DNA from: an uncultured Collinsella sp.
GTDB lineage: Bacteria; Actinomycetota; Coriobacteriia; Coriobacteriales; Coriobacteriaceae
DNA length: 64,000 nt
NCBI GenBank assembly: GCA_900538305.1
Contig: UPXY01000009.1
Location: 5,342-69,341, forward strand
Direction of reading: 5' to 3'
The notes under the pieces are model-generated. The model searched no databases. It was not told the DNA's origin and was given only the letters and a program-made list of their open reading frames with translations. The position numbers were made by a program, and so were the translations under genes. Of this stretch, positions 26,082 to 34,685 are shown one piece after another. Numbering within the stretch: the stretch's first letter is position 1; each line of letters begins with the position of its first letter.

Positions 26082-26220
26082 GATGATATCCCTTTCGGAT
26101 ACGGCAGAAATGAATGCGGCAGGAATTCAGCCGATGTCGTAGCATATGAGGAGAGTTTATTCGAAGGCGCGGGGAAGCGCCAGGCGTGCCGAAGGTCGAA
26201 GGTCGGGAGCGTCGCTCACC

Positions 26221-26688
26221 ATGGATGGCAGTATTACCGTTACGATACCAAAGGGCTTTGCCCAGTTTATGTTGGGCGGTGCGGCACTACTCTGTCTCGT
26301 TCCCGTGGGGTTCGCGCTTGCCGGCGAACTGCCGCCTGCCGGAGCCGTTATATTCGCGCTCCTTATCGCACCTTTCATCATCGCCGGTGTGTTGTGGCCG
26401 CGGTTTAGGGTCGTCGTGCGCCAGGGGGCGGTGATTGTTCGTCCGTGCTTCGGCCGCGCGTGGCAGTTCGAAGTTGCCGACATCACGAGGGTCGTGCGTC
26501 GCGTGAACCCGAACAGCAGCACAGGCGAGCTCGCCAAGATGACCGTGTGGGCGGGACGTCGCCGCGTGTCCGTCGAGGCGCTCATGCGGGGAAGCGAGGC
26601 GTTCTGGACGTACATCGAACGCAACGTCGATCCGGGTAGAATCATCACCAAAGGGCGTGCGAGGGCGAGCGATCAAGACGCGCTTTGA
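26221..26688 (+). CDS. Membrane protein with PH-like cytoplasmic domain
   Basis: A 155-residue protein. Two hydrophobic segments (FAQFMLGGAALLCLVPVGFA and PPAGAVIFALLIAPFIIAGV) are followed by a soluble beta-rich domain (RFRVVVRQGAVIVRPCFGRA, FEVADITRVV, ELAKMTVWAGRRRVSVEALM) of the kind seen in bPH-domain proteins. The role is unknown. ATG 26221 is chosen because the residues upstream (to 26146) look non-coding; the ribosome site is weak. It precedes the DUF4241 gene by 47 bases and may be cotranscribed. Confidence 0.5.
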   Translation: MDGSITVTIPKGFAQFMLGGAALLCLVPVGFALAGELPPAGAVIFALLIAPFIIAGVLWPRFRVVVRQGAVIVRPCFGRAWQFEVADITRVVRRVNPNSSTGELAKMTVWAGRRRVSVEALMRGSEAFWTYIERNVDPGRIITKGRARASDQDAL

Positions 26689-26735
26689 GCTTGCCCGTAC
26701 AGCGTTTGTGTCTCGGGACGGAAAGGGGGGCTGTT

Positions 26736-27458
26736 ATGCCAACATCGGAATGGCTGCGCCGCTACGAATCTGTTAAAGAGCAGCTTGCCTGCACAATCGA
26801 CCTCGAAGCCTATTTCACGGAAGCGGCTATCGCGGGCATGGCGGTGGACGTGCTGAACATCGGTTCCATTTCCATCCCCACGGGAGAGTTCATCGCTTGC
26901 GACCCGCTTGTCGAACTAGAAGATGCCCGCCCGTATCTCCAGACCGTTCCCGCCGGAACCTATGCGGTAACGATCTGCGTCGTGCCGAGCGAGCTCTATG
27001 GCGACCGCTATGCTTGCGTCAAGATGGCGATTAGCGACGAGCGGCCGGTTCGCTACGATCTGGGTATGGTGGGCGACGAGGATCTTGAAGACCTTGAGGA
27101 TGACACGTTCTTCGGCTTCTTCGTGGATGCAGGCATGGGATGCATTGCGGACGTCCGCACCCAGGAGGCGTTCCGGGCGTATTGGGCGAAGCGTTTGGAG
27201 GAAGACGAGAGCATCGATCCCTACAACGACCTGTTCTTCGACTTGCTCGACGAGAGCGCGCGCCAGCACCCCCGCTACCAGCGCGAAGGCGGCGACTGGG
27301 TCAACTGGATCGTGCCGGGGACGGAGTGCAACCTCGCCGCGTTTACCGCCGGTTGGGGCGACGGGGTCTACCCGGTCTATTTCGGCTACGACGCCCAGGG
27401 TAAGGTGTGCGGTGTGTACGTTCACCTCATCGATATCGCGACGTGCTACGAACAGTGA
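26736..27458 (+). CDS. DUF4241 family protein
   Basis: A 240-residue acidic cytosolic protein. The blocks IPTGEFIACDPLVELEDARPY, VPAGTYAVTICVV, VKMAISDERPVRYDLGM, GFFVDAGMGCIADV and the C-terminal GWGDGVYPVYFGYDAQGKVC are the DUF4241 pattern. Function is unknown; members are often found among immunity-like and polymorphic-toxin neighbourhoods, so an immunity role is a guess. GAAAGGGGGG lies five bases before ATG 26736. Confidence 0.75.
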   Translation: MPTSEWLRRYESVKEQLACTIDLEAYFTEAAIAGMAVDVLNIGSISIPTGEFIACDPLVELEDARPYLQTVPAGTYAVTICVVPSELYGDRYACVKMAISDERPVRYDLGMVGDEDLEDLEDDTFFGFFVDAGMGCIADVRTQEAFRAYWAKRLEEDESIDPYNDLFFDLLDESARQHPRYQREGGDWVNWIVPGTECNLAAFTAGWGDGVYPVYFGYDAQGKVCGVYVHLIDIATCYEQ

Positions 27459-27536
27459 CACGACGGGCCGCTGGTGCCGTCCAATCGGCTCGATGGATCG
27501 ACCGGGGCCACATGCGACACTGTGCCGGCCGTGCGC

Positions 27537-28964
27537 TTACACCCTCGCCAGCAGCAGCGGTTCGCTTTCGTCCAGCGCGGTGCTCGTGTACTGAAAGCCG
27601 TTCTCGAGCGTGCTCGTGCGCATGATGCCCACATCGAGGGGCGGTACGTCGTCGGGCGTCGTCGCGTCACCTGAAGAATCTTCAGAATCTTCGGGATTCT
27701 CGCTGACGGGATTGATCTTGACCGTGTACAACGAGGGCGCGAGTTCTTCGGCTGTCACGCCCAGTTGCTCAAGACCCGCTGCGGGATCGGTGTTGTCGTA
27801 GGCGATATTCACGTCGAACCAGCCTTTTTCCTGGACGTCCACCGGTGCCGATGCGAACAGGTCTTCCTTGATCTCGAGCTGATAGGTTGCAAACGCCTCC
27901 GGGTGGTAGCTGCGGCTCTCGCGCTCGTCGAGGCTGCCGCTTTCCACGAGTTCCTCGAGCGAAAACGCGCCTTCTCCCTCCGCGAGCATCACGTCGCCCT
28001 CGCGCAGGCGCATCCCGGGCTCGTCGGACGTTATGTACACGCCTTTGCCGAGGGGAATCCAGTCGACGATGAGCCAGTTGCCGGTGGGTTCCATGTTGTC
28101 GAACGGGCTTAGCTCTCCGAGCACCCCGACCGGTTCGTCCTCCATGCGAGTATAGTTGCGGTATCCCTCTTGGTAGACGGTAACTCTCACATTGGGCTCA
28201 TTGTCGGTGAGCGGAAGGAGCGTTGCGCATGCCTCGTCGATGGGATCGACCCAAGATGGACGTGCGGGGACGTTCATGGGAAAGCCGTGCTCGTAGGCAG
28301 CATCTCTGCCCGAGATCTCGATGTCGATCGAGGGCGTCCCAAGGCTCACGCGGGGTGCCTCCTGCTCGAAGAAGCGGTTGCTGCCCGTGTAGCGTGCGAA
28401 GAAAAACGATCCGGATTCCTCGGGTGAGTCATCGTTCTTCTGCCAGGTGTAGGTCGAAATCTGCCCCTCCAGGAAGCCGTCCGCCTCGGGGGAGCGGCTG
28501 TTTATGAATACGAGCGAGACGGTGTAGCCCGCGTCCTCAAGGCCTTGCGTAGCGTCTTGGATGGCTTCGCGGAGCTGCTCTTCGTAGGCGGCGACGATCT
28601 CGTGCTGCTGGCGGTTGTCACCAAGAACGCCTTCTTCGAAATCCACGAGCACCGTGTTGCCATCCTCCATGGTGCAAAACGCCCGCCCGCTCGATCGGTA
28701 GCCGAAGAGCTGGTACGAGCGGTCTTCCCAGACGTCGGCAACCTCGACGTGCGCGTCGTACTTGCTCTCGTAGTAGCGTTCCGCTTGCTGGACGATGGCA
28801 TCTTGGTCGAACTCACCGAGGTTCGAGCAGCCCGTGAGGGCAAACATCGATGCGATGATGAACAGCATGCAGACGATGAGGTATGGAAACATACGGCGCA
28901 GGGGATGAGTACCGTTAGCAGCAATGTTTGTGTCGCGGGTCGTGAACGTGGGCGTTTGTGGCAT
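27537..28964 (-). CDS. Lipoprotein of unknown function
   Basis: A 475-residue protein with an unusually long N-terminal extension (about 25 residues) before a hydrophobic helix (FPYLIVCMLFIIASMFAL) and the lipobox LTGC, so it is probably exported and lipidated at the Cys near residue 47. The remainder is acidic and soluble (DAIVQQAERYYESKYDAHVE, YQLFGYRSSGRAFCTMEDG, NWLIVDWIPLGKGVYITSDE) with no family I recognise. It begins with an AGGAGG five bases before ATG 28964. It sits next to a repeat cluster and is divergent from tex. Confidence 0.65.
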   Translation of the reverse strand: MPQTPTFTTRDTNIAANGTHPLRRMFPYLIVCMLFIIASMFALTGCSNLGEFDQDAIVQQAERYYESKYDAHVEVADVWEDRSYQLFGYRSSGRAFCTMEDGNTVLVDFEEGVLGDNRQQHEIVAAYEEQLREAIQDATQGLEDAGYTVSLVFINSRSPEADGFLEGQISTYTWQKNDDSPEESGSFFFARYTGSNRFFEQEAPRVSLGTPSIDIEISGRDAAYEHGFPMNVPARPSWVDPIDEACATLLPLTDNEPNVRVTVYQEGYRNYTRMEDEPVGVLGELSPFDNMEPTGNWLIVDWIPLGKGVYITSDEPGMRLREGDVMLAEGEGAFSLEELVESGSLDERESRSYHPEAFATYQLEIKEDLFASAPVDVQEKGWFDVNIAYDNTDPAAGLEQLGVTAEELAPSLYTVKINPVSENPEDSEDSSGDATTPDDVPPLDVGIMRTSTLENGFQYTSTALDESEPLLLARV

Positions 28965-28987
28965 GTGAGCCTCCTGCCATGACAGAT

Positions 28988-29234
28988 ATAATTACCCCAG
29001 CGACTTTTTTACATTCAGACGAATGGGGTCGTTCGTCGTTGAGACAGCGGGCGGAAATGCAAAAAAGTCGCTGGGGTAATTTTACCTTATTTACCGTCTC
29101 ATCCTGCGGGTTTGCCCTTGTCCGGGTGGGCGGGTATCCTTATTCGGCTTCAAATAAAACGCCTGCGGCGAGGTGGCCAAGCGGTCGCGCATCGAGGCCA
29201 TCGATGTAAAAAAGTCGCTGGGGTTATTTTACAT
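28988..29234. repeat. Second cluster of CCCCAGCGACTTTTTTAC repeats
   Basis: Three copies with the same arrangement as at 13950-14170: forward at 28988-29014, inverted at 29057-29085 (the two forming an inverted pair about 42 bases apart), and inverted at 29203-29234. The last copy is identical over 32 bases to 14139-14170. The centre sequences are unrelated between the two loci. No gene is visible in between. The element lies between divergent genes (lipoprotein and tex), so a pure terminator role is doubtful here. Confidence 0.8.
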
Positions 29235-29257
29235 TCCGGTTGGAGAGGCTGTCGTCT

Positions 29258-31414
29258 ATGGATATCATCGCAACGCTCGCGGCGGAGCTGTCGCTCAAGC
29301 CCGCTGCCGTCGACGCCGCTGTCAAGCTCATCGACGAGGGAAACACCATCCCGTTCATCGCGCGCTACCGCAAGGAGGCGACGGGTGGCATGGACGACGT
29401 CGCGTTGCGCACGCTCGACGACCGCCTCACCTATCTGCGGAACCTCGAGCAGCGCAAGGAAGACGTCATTTTGCTCATCGGTGCGCAGGGCAAGCTCACA
29501 CCGGAGCTCGAGGAAGAGATTCGCGCCGCCACGCAGCTCCAGCGCGTGGAAGACCTCTACAAGCCCTACCGCAAGAAGCGCCAAACGCGTGCGCAAAAGG
29601 CGCGCGAGGCGGGACTCGAGCCGCTTGCGAACATGATCATCATGCAGGTCACATCCAAAGGTACGCCGCTCGATGCCGCTGCGCCCTTCGTGACGCCCGA
29701 AGCGGCGGAGGCGGGCTACGACACGCCGGAGAAGGCGCTCGCCGGCGCGCAGGATATCGTGGCCGAAACGGTGGCGGAAGACCCGGAGAACGTGGCGGAT
29801 TTGCGCTCGTTCACGGAGGGCACGGGCGAGATCGTGTCCGTTGCCGTCGACGCGAACGAAAAGACGCCCTACGAGCCGTATTACGACTTCGACGAGCCCG
29901 CGCGGAAGATCCCCAACCATCGAATCCTCGCCATCGACCGCGGTGAGCGCGAGGGTAAGCTCCGCGTGCGCGTGGGCGTGGATACGGAGGCCGCCGTCGC
30001 GCGCCTCGCCCGTCGCTGGCCGCGCCGCCAGGGAGGGTTCGCCCCGGTGCTCGACGCTGCCATCGCCGACGGCTACAAGCGCCTCATGGCGCCCTCGCTC
30101 GAGCGTGAGCTGCGCGCGAAGCTCACCGTGCGTGCGCAAACGGAGGCGATCAAGGTCTTCGGCAAAAACCTGGAGAGCCTGCTTTCCGCCCGTCCCGTGC
30201 GTGGCGCCCGCGTGATCGCGCTCGACCCTGGCTATCGCACGGGTTGCAAGGTGGCGGTGCTCGACGAGACGGGCAAGCTGCTCGATCATGGCGTGGTGTT
30301 TCCCACGCCGCCGCGCCGCGATGTTGCCGGTGCGAAGTGCGAGCTGGCGCGTCTGGTGAAGCGCTACAACATCAACACCATCGTGATCGGTAACGGCACG
30401 GCGAGCCGCGAGACGGAAGAGGTCGTCTCGGGCTTCATCGCGGAGACGGCACCCGAGCTGCGCTACACCATCGTGAACGAAGCCGGAGCCTCCGTGTATT
30501 CCGCGAGCGAGCTGGCGAGCCAGGAGTACCCGGAGCTCGACGTGACCACGCGCGGCGCCATGAGCCTGGGCCGGCGTTTGCAAGATCCGCTCGCAGAGCT
30601 CGTGAAGATTCCGCCGCAATCTATTGGCGTGGGGCAATACCAGCACGATCTTGACCAGACGGAGCTCGCGCGCACGCTCGGGCACGTGGTGGAGGACGTG
30701 GTGAATCGCGTGGGGGTGGACGTGAACACGGCGAGCGCGAGCCTCCTTGGTTACGTCTCCGGCATCACGCCGCAGGTGGCGCGAAACATCGTGGCGTACC
30801 GCGAGGAGCACGGCGCGTTCACCGATCGCAAGCAGTTCCTCGACGTGCCGAAGCTCGGCCCCAAGGCGTTCCAGAACGCGGCGGGATTCCTACGCATTCC
30901 GGACGGTGCGAACCCGCTCGATGCGACGGCGGTGCATCCGGAGAGCTACGCCGTGGCGCGCGAAGTGCTGCATCGTGCAGGTGTTTCGGCCTCTGACCTG
31001 GCTGCCGGCGGCGTGCCGGATATCGAGCGCCGCGTGGGCAGTGTTTCCGCGCTCGCGGGCGAGCTGGGGTGCGGCCTGCTCACGCTCTTCGATATCATCG
31101 ACGAGCTTAAGAAGCCTGGTCGCGACCCGCGCGACGACGCGCCGGAGGTCGTGTTCAGCAAGCAGGCGCTTTCCATCGACGATCTTGAACCCGGCATGGA
31201 GCTCACCGGCACCGTGCGCAACGTGGTGGACTTCGGCGCGTTCGTGGACGTGGGCGTTCATCAGGACGGGCTCGTGCACATCTCGAAGCTCTCGACGCGG
31301 TTCGTGAAGCATCCGAGCGATGTTGTGGCCGTGGGCGACACCGTTCAGGTATGGGTCGAGCGTGTGGATCGCGAGCGCGGCAAGATTTCACTCACCATGG
31401 TGAAGGGCAGGTAG
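29258..31414 (+). CDS. tex: Tex-family RNA-binding transcription accessory protein
   Basis: A 718-residue nucleic-acid-binding protein related to eukaryotic Spt6. Order: Tex N-terminal helices (KLIDEGNTIPFIARYRKEAT), a YqgF/RNase H-like domain (RVIALDPGYRTGCKVAVLDE), helix-hairpin-helix repeats (NTASASLLGYVSGITPQVAR, AYREEHGAFTDRKQFLDVPK), a second helical part, and a C-terminal S1 domain (GMELTGTVRNVVDFGAFVDV, then DGLVHISKLS). ATG 29258 has GGAGAGG about nine bases upstream; the frame runs open to 29240. The length is normal for the family. Its role in transcription or toxin expression is known only in part. Confidence 0.93.
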   Translation: MDIIATLAAELSLKPAAVDAAVKLIDEGNTIPFIARYRKEATGGMDDVALRTLDDRLTYLRNLEQRKEDVILLIGAQGKLTPELEEEIRAATQLQRVEDLYKPYRKKRQTRAQKAREAGLEPLANMIIMQVTSKGTPLDAAAPFVTPEAAEAGYDTPEKALAGAQDIVAETVAEDPENVADLRSFTEGTGEIVSVAVDANEKTPYEPYYDFDEPARKIPNHRILAIDRGEREGKLRVRVGVDTEAAVARLARRWPRRQGGFAPVLDAAIADGYKRLMAPSLERELRAKLTVRAQTEAIKVFGKNLESLLSARPVRGARVIALDPGYRTGCKVAVLDETGKLLDHGVVFPTPPRRDVAGAKCELARLVKRYNINTIVIGNGTASRETEEVVSGFIAETAPELRYTIVNEAGASVYSASELASQEYPELDVTTRGAMSLGRRLQDPLAELVKIPPQSIGVGQYQHDLDQTELARTLGHVVEDVVNRVGVDVNTASASLLGYVSGITPQVARNIVAYREEHGAFTDRKQFLDVPKLGPKAFQNAAGFLRIPDGANPLDATAVHPESYAVAREVLHRAGVSASDLAAGGVPDIERRVGSVSALAGELGCGLLTLFDIIDELKKPGRDPRDDAPEVVFSKQALSIDDLEPGMELTGTVRNVVDFGAFVDVGVHQDGLVHISKLSTRFVKHPSDVVAVGDTVQVWVERVDRERGKISLTMVKGR

Positions 31415-31544
31415 CCACGCGGTAGTCGCGAGCTGCCGCCGCGTGTTGTTCGCTGTCGCTTCGCGCTGCCTTGAGCCGCCCGCAATCTCTGCGCGACACC
31501 GCCATCTTCCACCGTCGCGCTCCACCCGCCGCCGCTTCGCGTCT
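31415..31544. other. Intergenic, no gene seen
   Basis: GC-rich 130 bases between tex and the palindrome, with no open frame carrying a credible ribosome site. Confidence 0.4.
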
Positions 31545-31610
31545 AAAGTTGGCAGTTTTATGCGTGAAGGCCGTGCTAGCATGGTCTTCATGCATAAAAG
31601 TGGCAAGTTT
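31545..31610. repeat. 66-base imperfect palindrome with no loop
   Basis: Arms 31545-31577 and 31578-31610 are reverse complements at about 27 of 33 positions, meeting at CT|AG with no spacer. Most differences are C/T transitions or symmetric swaps that leave G-T pairs in RNA. It lies 40 bases before the macro-domain gene. Confidence 0.7.
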
Positions 31611-31651
31611 GGCCGCGAAGGAAACCGGCGGCGCAGGGGGAGGAGCGCACC

Positions 31652-32797
31652 ATGCCGTTCAGCATCGTAAGGAACGACATCGCCCGCGTGCATGCGGACG
31701 TGCTGGTCAATGCTGCGAACACGCGCCTTGCCGAGGGCGGTGGCGTGTGCGGCGCGCTCTTCGCGGCGGCGGGGCGCGAGCAGATGCGTGCCGCGTGCGA
31801 TGCCATCGGCGGCTGTCCCACGGGGAGCGCGGTGGCGACGCCGGCGTTCAATTTGCCAGCGCGCTGGTGCGTCCATGCGGTAGGTCCTATCTGGCGCGGC
31901 GGCAGGCATGGCGAAGAGGCGGCGCTGCGCAGCTGCTATCAGAGCATGTTCGCCCGCGTGGCGGAGCTTGGCGCGCGCTCGGTGGCGTACCCGCTCATCT
32001 CTGCTGGTATCTATGGGTATCCGGCGGAGGCGGCGCTTGCGGTGGCGCGCGATGAGACGCGGGCGTTTTTGGCGGAGCACGACGACATAGAGGTCACGCT
32101 CGTGGTCTTCGACCGATCTACCGTGCGGTTGGGGAGCGCGCTCGAGCAGGAGATTCGCGAGTACATCGACGATGAGTACGTCGCGCAGAGCCCGCATGTG
32201 CGTCGACGCGGTGCGGAGCTTGAGCGCGAAGCGCGTTGGGCCGCGGGTGCCGCGGCGCCTGCGGCCGCGAAACCGGAGGCGGAAGATGCCGAAAGCACGG
32301 CTCGCAAGGTCGATTTCTTCGCGTCCTCGTTTGCGGGCGATGATGCCGAAGAATCCGTCCCAGACGGTGCCGTGTTCCGCGCGTGCAGCGTTGCTGCACC
32401 GGCTTCCGCAGCGGGTGCCGCTCCCACTGAGTTGGAGGATTTGCTCGAACACCTGGACGCCGGTTTCTCGGAGACGCTCCTCGCCCTCATCGACCAGCGG
32501 GGTCTTGCGGATGCCGAGGTCTACCACCGCGCGAACCTCAGCCGACAGCTGTTCTCGAAGATTCGCAGCAATCCCGCGTATCGGCCGACGAAGCCCACGG
32601 CGGTTGCGCTTGCCATGGCGCTTGAGCTCGATGTTCCCGCGACGCAGGACTTGCTTTCGCGCGCGGGGCTCACGCTTTCGCGCACGAGCAAGTTCGATGT
32701 GATCGTGCGGTTCTTCCTGGAGCGCGGTATCTACGACATCTACCAGCTCAACGAAGCGCTTTTTGCTTACGACCAGCCGTTGGTGGGATCGTTCTAA
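31652..32797 (+). CDS. Macro-domain protein with C-terminal helical domain
   Basis: A 381-residue protein. Residues 1-170 are a macro domain: VNAANTRLAEGGGVCGALFA (the NAAN...GGGV ADP-ribose-binding loop) and YPLISAGIYGYP (second loop). Residues about 185-260 are an Ala/Glu-rich linker. Residues about 270-381 are helical (LIDQRGLADAEVYHRANLSR, RPTKPTAVALAMALELD, LSRAGLTLSRTSKFDVIVRF), a fold that resembles helix-turn-helix repressor or sigma-like modules. The macro domain probably binds or removes ADP-ribose. The C-terminal part may bind DNA or a partner. GGGGGAGGAG lies seven bases upstream of ATG 31652. The VWA and ADP-ribosylglycohydrolase genes follow. Confidence 0.82.
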   Translation: MPFSIVRNDIARVHADVLVNAANTRLAEGGGVCGALFAAAGREQMRAACDAIGGCPTGSAVATPAFNLPARWCVHAVGPIWRGGRHGEEAALRSCYQSMFARVAELGARSVAYPLISAGIYGYPAEAALAVARDETRAFLAEHDDIEVTLVVFDRSTVRLGSALEQEIREYIDDEYVAQSPHVRRRGAELEREARWAAGAAAPAAAKPEAEDAESTARKVDFFASSFAGDDAEESVPDGAVFRACSVAAPASAAGAAPTELEDLLEHLDAGFSETLLALIDQRGLADAEVYHRANLSRQLFSKIRSNPAYRPTKPTAVALAMALELDVPATQDLLSRAGLTLSRTSKFDVIVRFFLERGIYDIYQLNEALFAYDQPLVGSF

Positions 32798-32816
32798 GAG
32801 GCCGGCTCGCTCTGGC

Positions 32817-32996
32817 ACCCAGCCACTGGGGACGGGTGTTATTGGCTCGCCATTGGGGACGGGGGTTATTGGCTGGTGTGCGCCGCTGGGGACAGAGAGC
32901 CAGCCAATTGCGCCCGTCCCCAATGGCTGGCTTTGAGTCAATTGCACCCGCCCCCAATGGCTGCACCAGCCAATAACCCCCGTCCCCAATGGCGAG
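32817..32996. repeat. Nested inverted repeat of GGGGACGGG units
   Basis: A 33-base arm at 32846-32878 is perfectly complementary to 32964-32996. Inside it AGCCAGCCA (about 32907) pairs with TGGCTGGCT (about 32930). In all there are at least six copies of ATTGGGGACGGGNNTTATTGGCT-like units, three in each orientation. The array fills the whole gap between the macro-domain and VWA genes. The unit resembles those at 14057-14130 and 35600-35640. Confidence 0.8.
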
Positions 32997-33084
32997 TCGT
33001 AGATGTCGCCTGGCGGTTTACCTACGCTGCCCGCGCCATTCGTAACCTTATACGTGTCAGATCCACCTGGCAAAGGAGGCACGT

Positions 33085-33810
33085 ATGAACGACAAGAAGA
33101 ACGGTGCAAGCAAGGCAAACAAGGCAGCCAAGCCAACCAAGGCCAGCAAGCGCGACCGCAAGCGTCCGCTGCGCACAGAGCTCGTCTTCATCTTGGACGC
33201 GAGCGGATCCATGGGCGGGCTCGAAGACGATACCATCGGCGGCTCCAACACCATGATCGACGAGAATCGCGGGCTGCCGGGTGAGGCGAAGGTCTCGGTC
33301 GTCACGTTCAACGACCGCTCGAACGTGCAGCTCGACCGCGTGGACATCGACGAAGTGCCGCATCTCACGCGTAAGGAGTATCGCTGCAGCGGGTGCACGG
33401 CACTCCTTGATGCGGTGGGCGGCGCCATCGATCACATCGACCTCGTGCAGCGCGTCCAGCCGAAGGGCTATGAAGCGCAGAAGGTACTCTTCGCCATCAC
33501 GACGGACGGCATGGAGAACGCGAGTCGCAGGTACACATACGCCCGCGTGAAGCATCTCATCGAGCGTCACCGCGAGATGGGCTGGGAGTTCATCTTCATC
33601 GGCGCGAACATCGACGTGGGGGCGGAGGCCGAACGCTTGGGCATCGACCGCCAGCGCGCGGTGCCCTACATCGCTGACGACTTCGGCACGGGTGCGGTGT
33701 ATCGCGCGGCGAGCGGGGCGGTGCATGCGATGCGTTGCGACGCGCCGCTTGAGTCCAGCGGTTGGCGCGACGAGCTGGACGAAGACGTGCGCACGCGTGG
33801 GGGAAAGTAG
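33085..33810 (+). CDS. VWA-domain protein (TerY-like)
   Basis: A 241-residue soluble protein. After a Lys-rich start (residues 1-28) the VWA domain begins TELVFILDASGSMGGLED, with the MIDAS metal site DxSxS at residues 38-42, and later TFNDRSNVQ and ITTDGMENAS as the other MIDAS loops. It probably binds a metal-bridged partner, as in TerY-type phosphorylation and chaperone systems. AAAGGAGG lies six bases upstream of ATG 33085. It stops 6 bases before the ADP-ribosylglycohydrolase start, so the two are one operon. Confidence 0.85.
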   Translation: MNDKKNGASKANKAAKPTKASKRDRKRPLRTELVFILDASGSMGGLEDDTIGGSNTMIDENRGLPGEAKVSVVTFNDRSNVQLDRVDIDEVPHLTRKEYRCSGCTALLDAVGGAIDHIDLVQRVQPKGYEAQKVLFAITTDGMENASRRYTYARVKHLIERHREMGWEFIFIGANIDVGAEAERLGIDRQRAVPYIADDFGTGAVYRAASGAVHAMRCDAPLESSGWRDELDEDVRTRGGK

Positions 33811-33816
33811 GGCAGC

Positions 33817-34596
33817 ATGGCGACGACGCTTCGTGATTGCGTCTACGGCCAGGCGGTGGGCGACGCGCTTGGCGTGCCGTACGAATTCCGCCCGCGCGGG
33901 ACGTTTCTGTGTACGGGCATGGTGGGACACGGAAGCCACAACCAGCTGGCGGGCACCTGGAGCGACGACACGTCCATGGCGCTTGCGATTTGCGACAGCT
34001 ACCGCGAGCTGGGACGTATAGACGTGGACGATATTCGCGCGCGCTTCGTGCGGTGGTACCGCGAGGGCGCATACACCGTCGGTGGCCTCTTCGATATTGG
34101 CGGAACGACGGCGCGGGCGCTCGACCAGGGCTTTGGGTGCGCTGGCGAGAGCGATAACGGCAACGGCTCTCTTATGCGCGCGGTGCCGCTTGCGTTCATG
34201 GGCGCGACGGACGACGAGGTGCGGGCGGTTTCGGCCATCACGCACGCGCATCCCACGTCTACCGAGGCCTGTGTGTGCATGGTGCAAGCGGCTCGCGCGC
34301 TCATGGCGGGCGCCAGCCCAGCGCAGGTGGCGGGGGAGATCGCGGGGCGGCCGGTAGAGGAGGTGCGCTCGGGCGGGTATGTGCTCGACACGTTCGACGC
34401 CGCGCTCTGGTGCCTGGCCACGACGTCTGGCTACCGCGACTGCGTGCTCGCGGCCGTGAATCTGGGCGACGATACGGATACCACTGCTGCCGTGGCGGGC
34501 GCGCTTGCGGGGATCGTATACGGGGCGGCGAGCATCCCGCCGGAGTGGCTCGCCGCCCTGCGCGGGAAGGATGCTATCGAGCACTGCCTGGGATAG
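33817..34596 (+). CDS. ADP-ribosylglycohydrolase family protein
   Basis: A 259-residue protein of the DraG/ARH family. GQAVGDALGVPYEF near the start, WSDDTSMAL (residues 48-56, metal-binding), DNGNGSLMRAVPLA, HAHPTSTEAC and the C-terminal NLGDDTDTTAAVAGALAG (second metal-binding Asp cluster) are the family signatures. The enzyme removes ADP-ribose from proteins, nucleic acids or small molecules using two Mg2+ ions. It begins six bases after the VWA gene. The group macro domain, VWA, ADP-ribosylglycohydrolase suggests handling of ADP-ribosylated targets. No ADP-ribosyltransferase is next to it; the nearest candidate is the DUF3990 protein 22 kb downstream. Confidence 0.9.
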   Translation: MATTLRDCVYGQAVGDALGVPYEFRPRGTFLCTGMVGHGSHNQLAGTWSDDTSMALAICDSYRELGRIDVDDIRARFVRWYREGAYTVGGLFDIGGTTARALDQGFGCAGESDNGNGSLMRAVPLAFMGATDDEVRAVSAITHAHPTSTEACVCMVQAARALMAGASPAQVAGEIAGRPVEEVRSGGYVLDTFDAALWCLATTSGYRDCVLAAVNLGDDTDTTAAVAGALAGIVYGAASIPPEWLAALRGKDAIEHCLG

Positions 34597-34685
34597 GGGT
34601 TGGATGGGAATGAGCCCGCTTCATCCTCCCTTAGGGTGAGGATGGCGTGGCTCGTTTCCGCTGCACATATGCGCTGATTGGGACG

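Noticed and set aside
29165..29205. tRNA-like stretch GAGGTGGCCAAGCGGTCGCG
   Set aside because: It resembles the D-arm side of a tRNA-Ser/Leu but lacks an acceptor stem, anticodon arm and T-loop nearby; at most a tRNA fragment or attachment-site relic.
29150..30811. 553-codon minus-strand frame
   Set aside because: Antisense to tex, whose domains are clear; the translation has no recognisable motif.
32817..32996. CRISPR-like array
   Set aside because: Repeats are in both orientations, with irregular spacing and no unique equal-length spacers; no cas genes in the window.
31388..33136. 582-codon minus-strand frame
   Set aside because: It runs through the repeat array and antisense of the macro-domain gene; the repeats alone keep it open.
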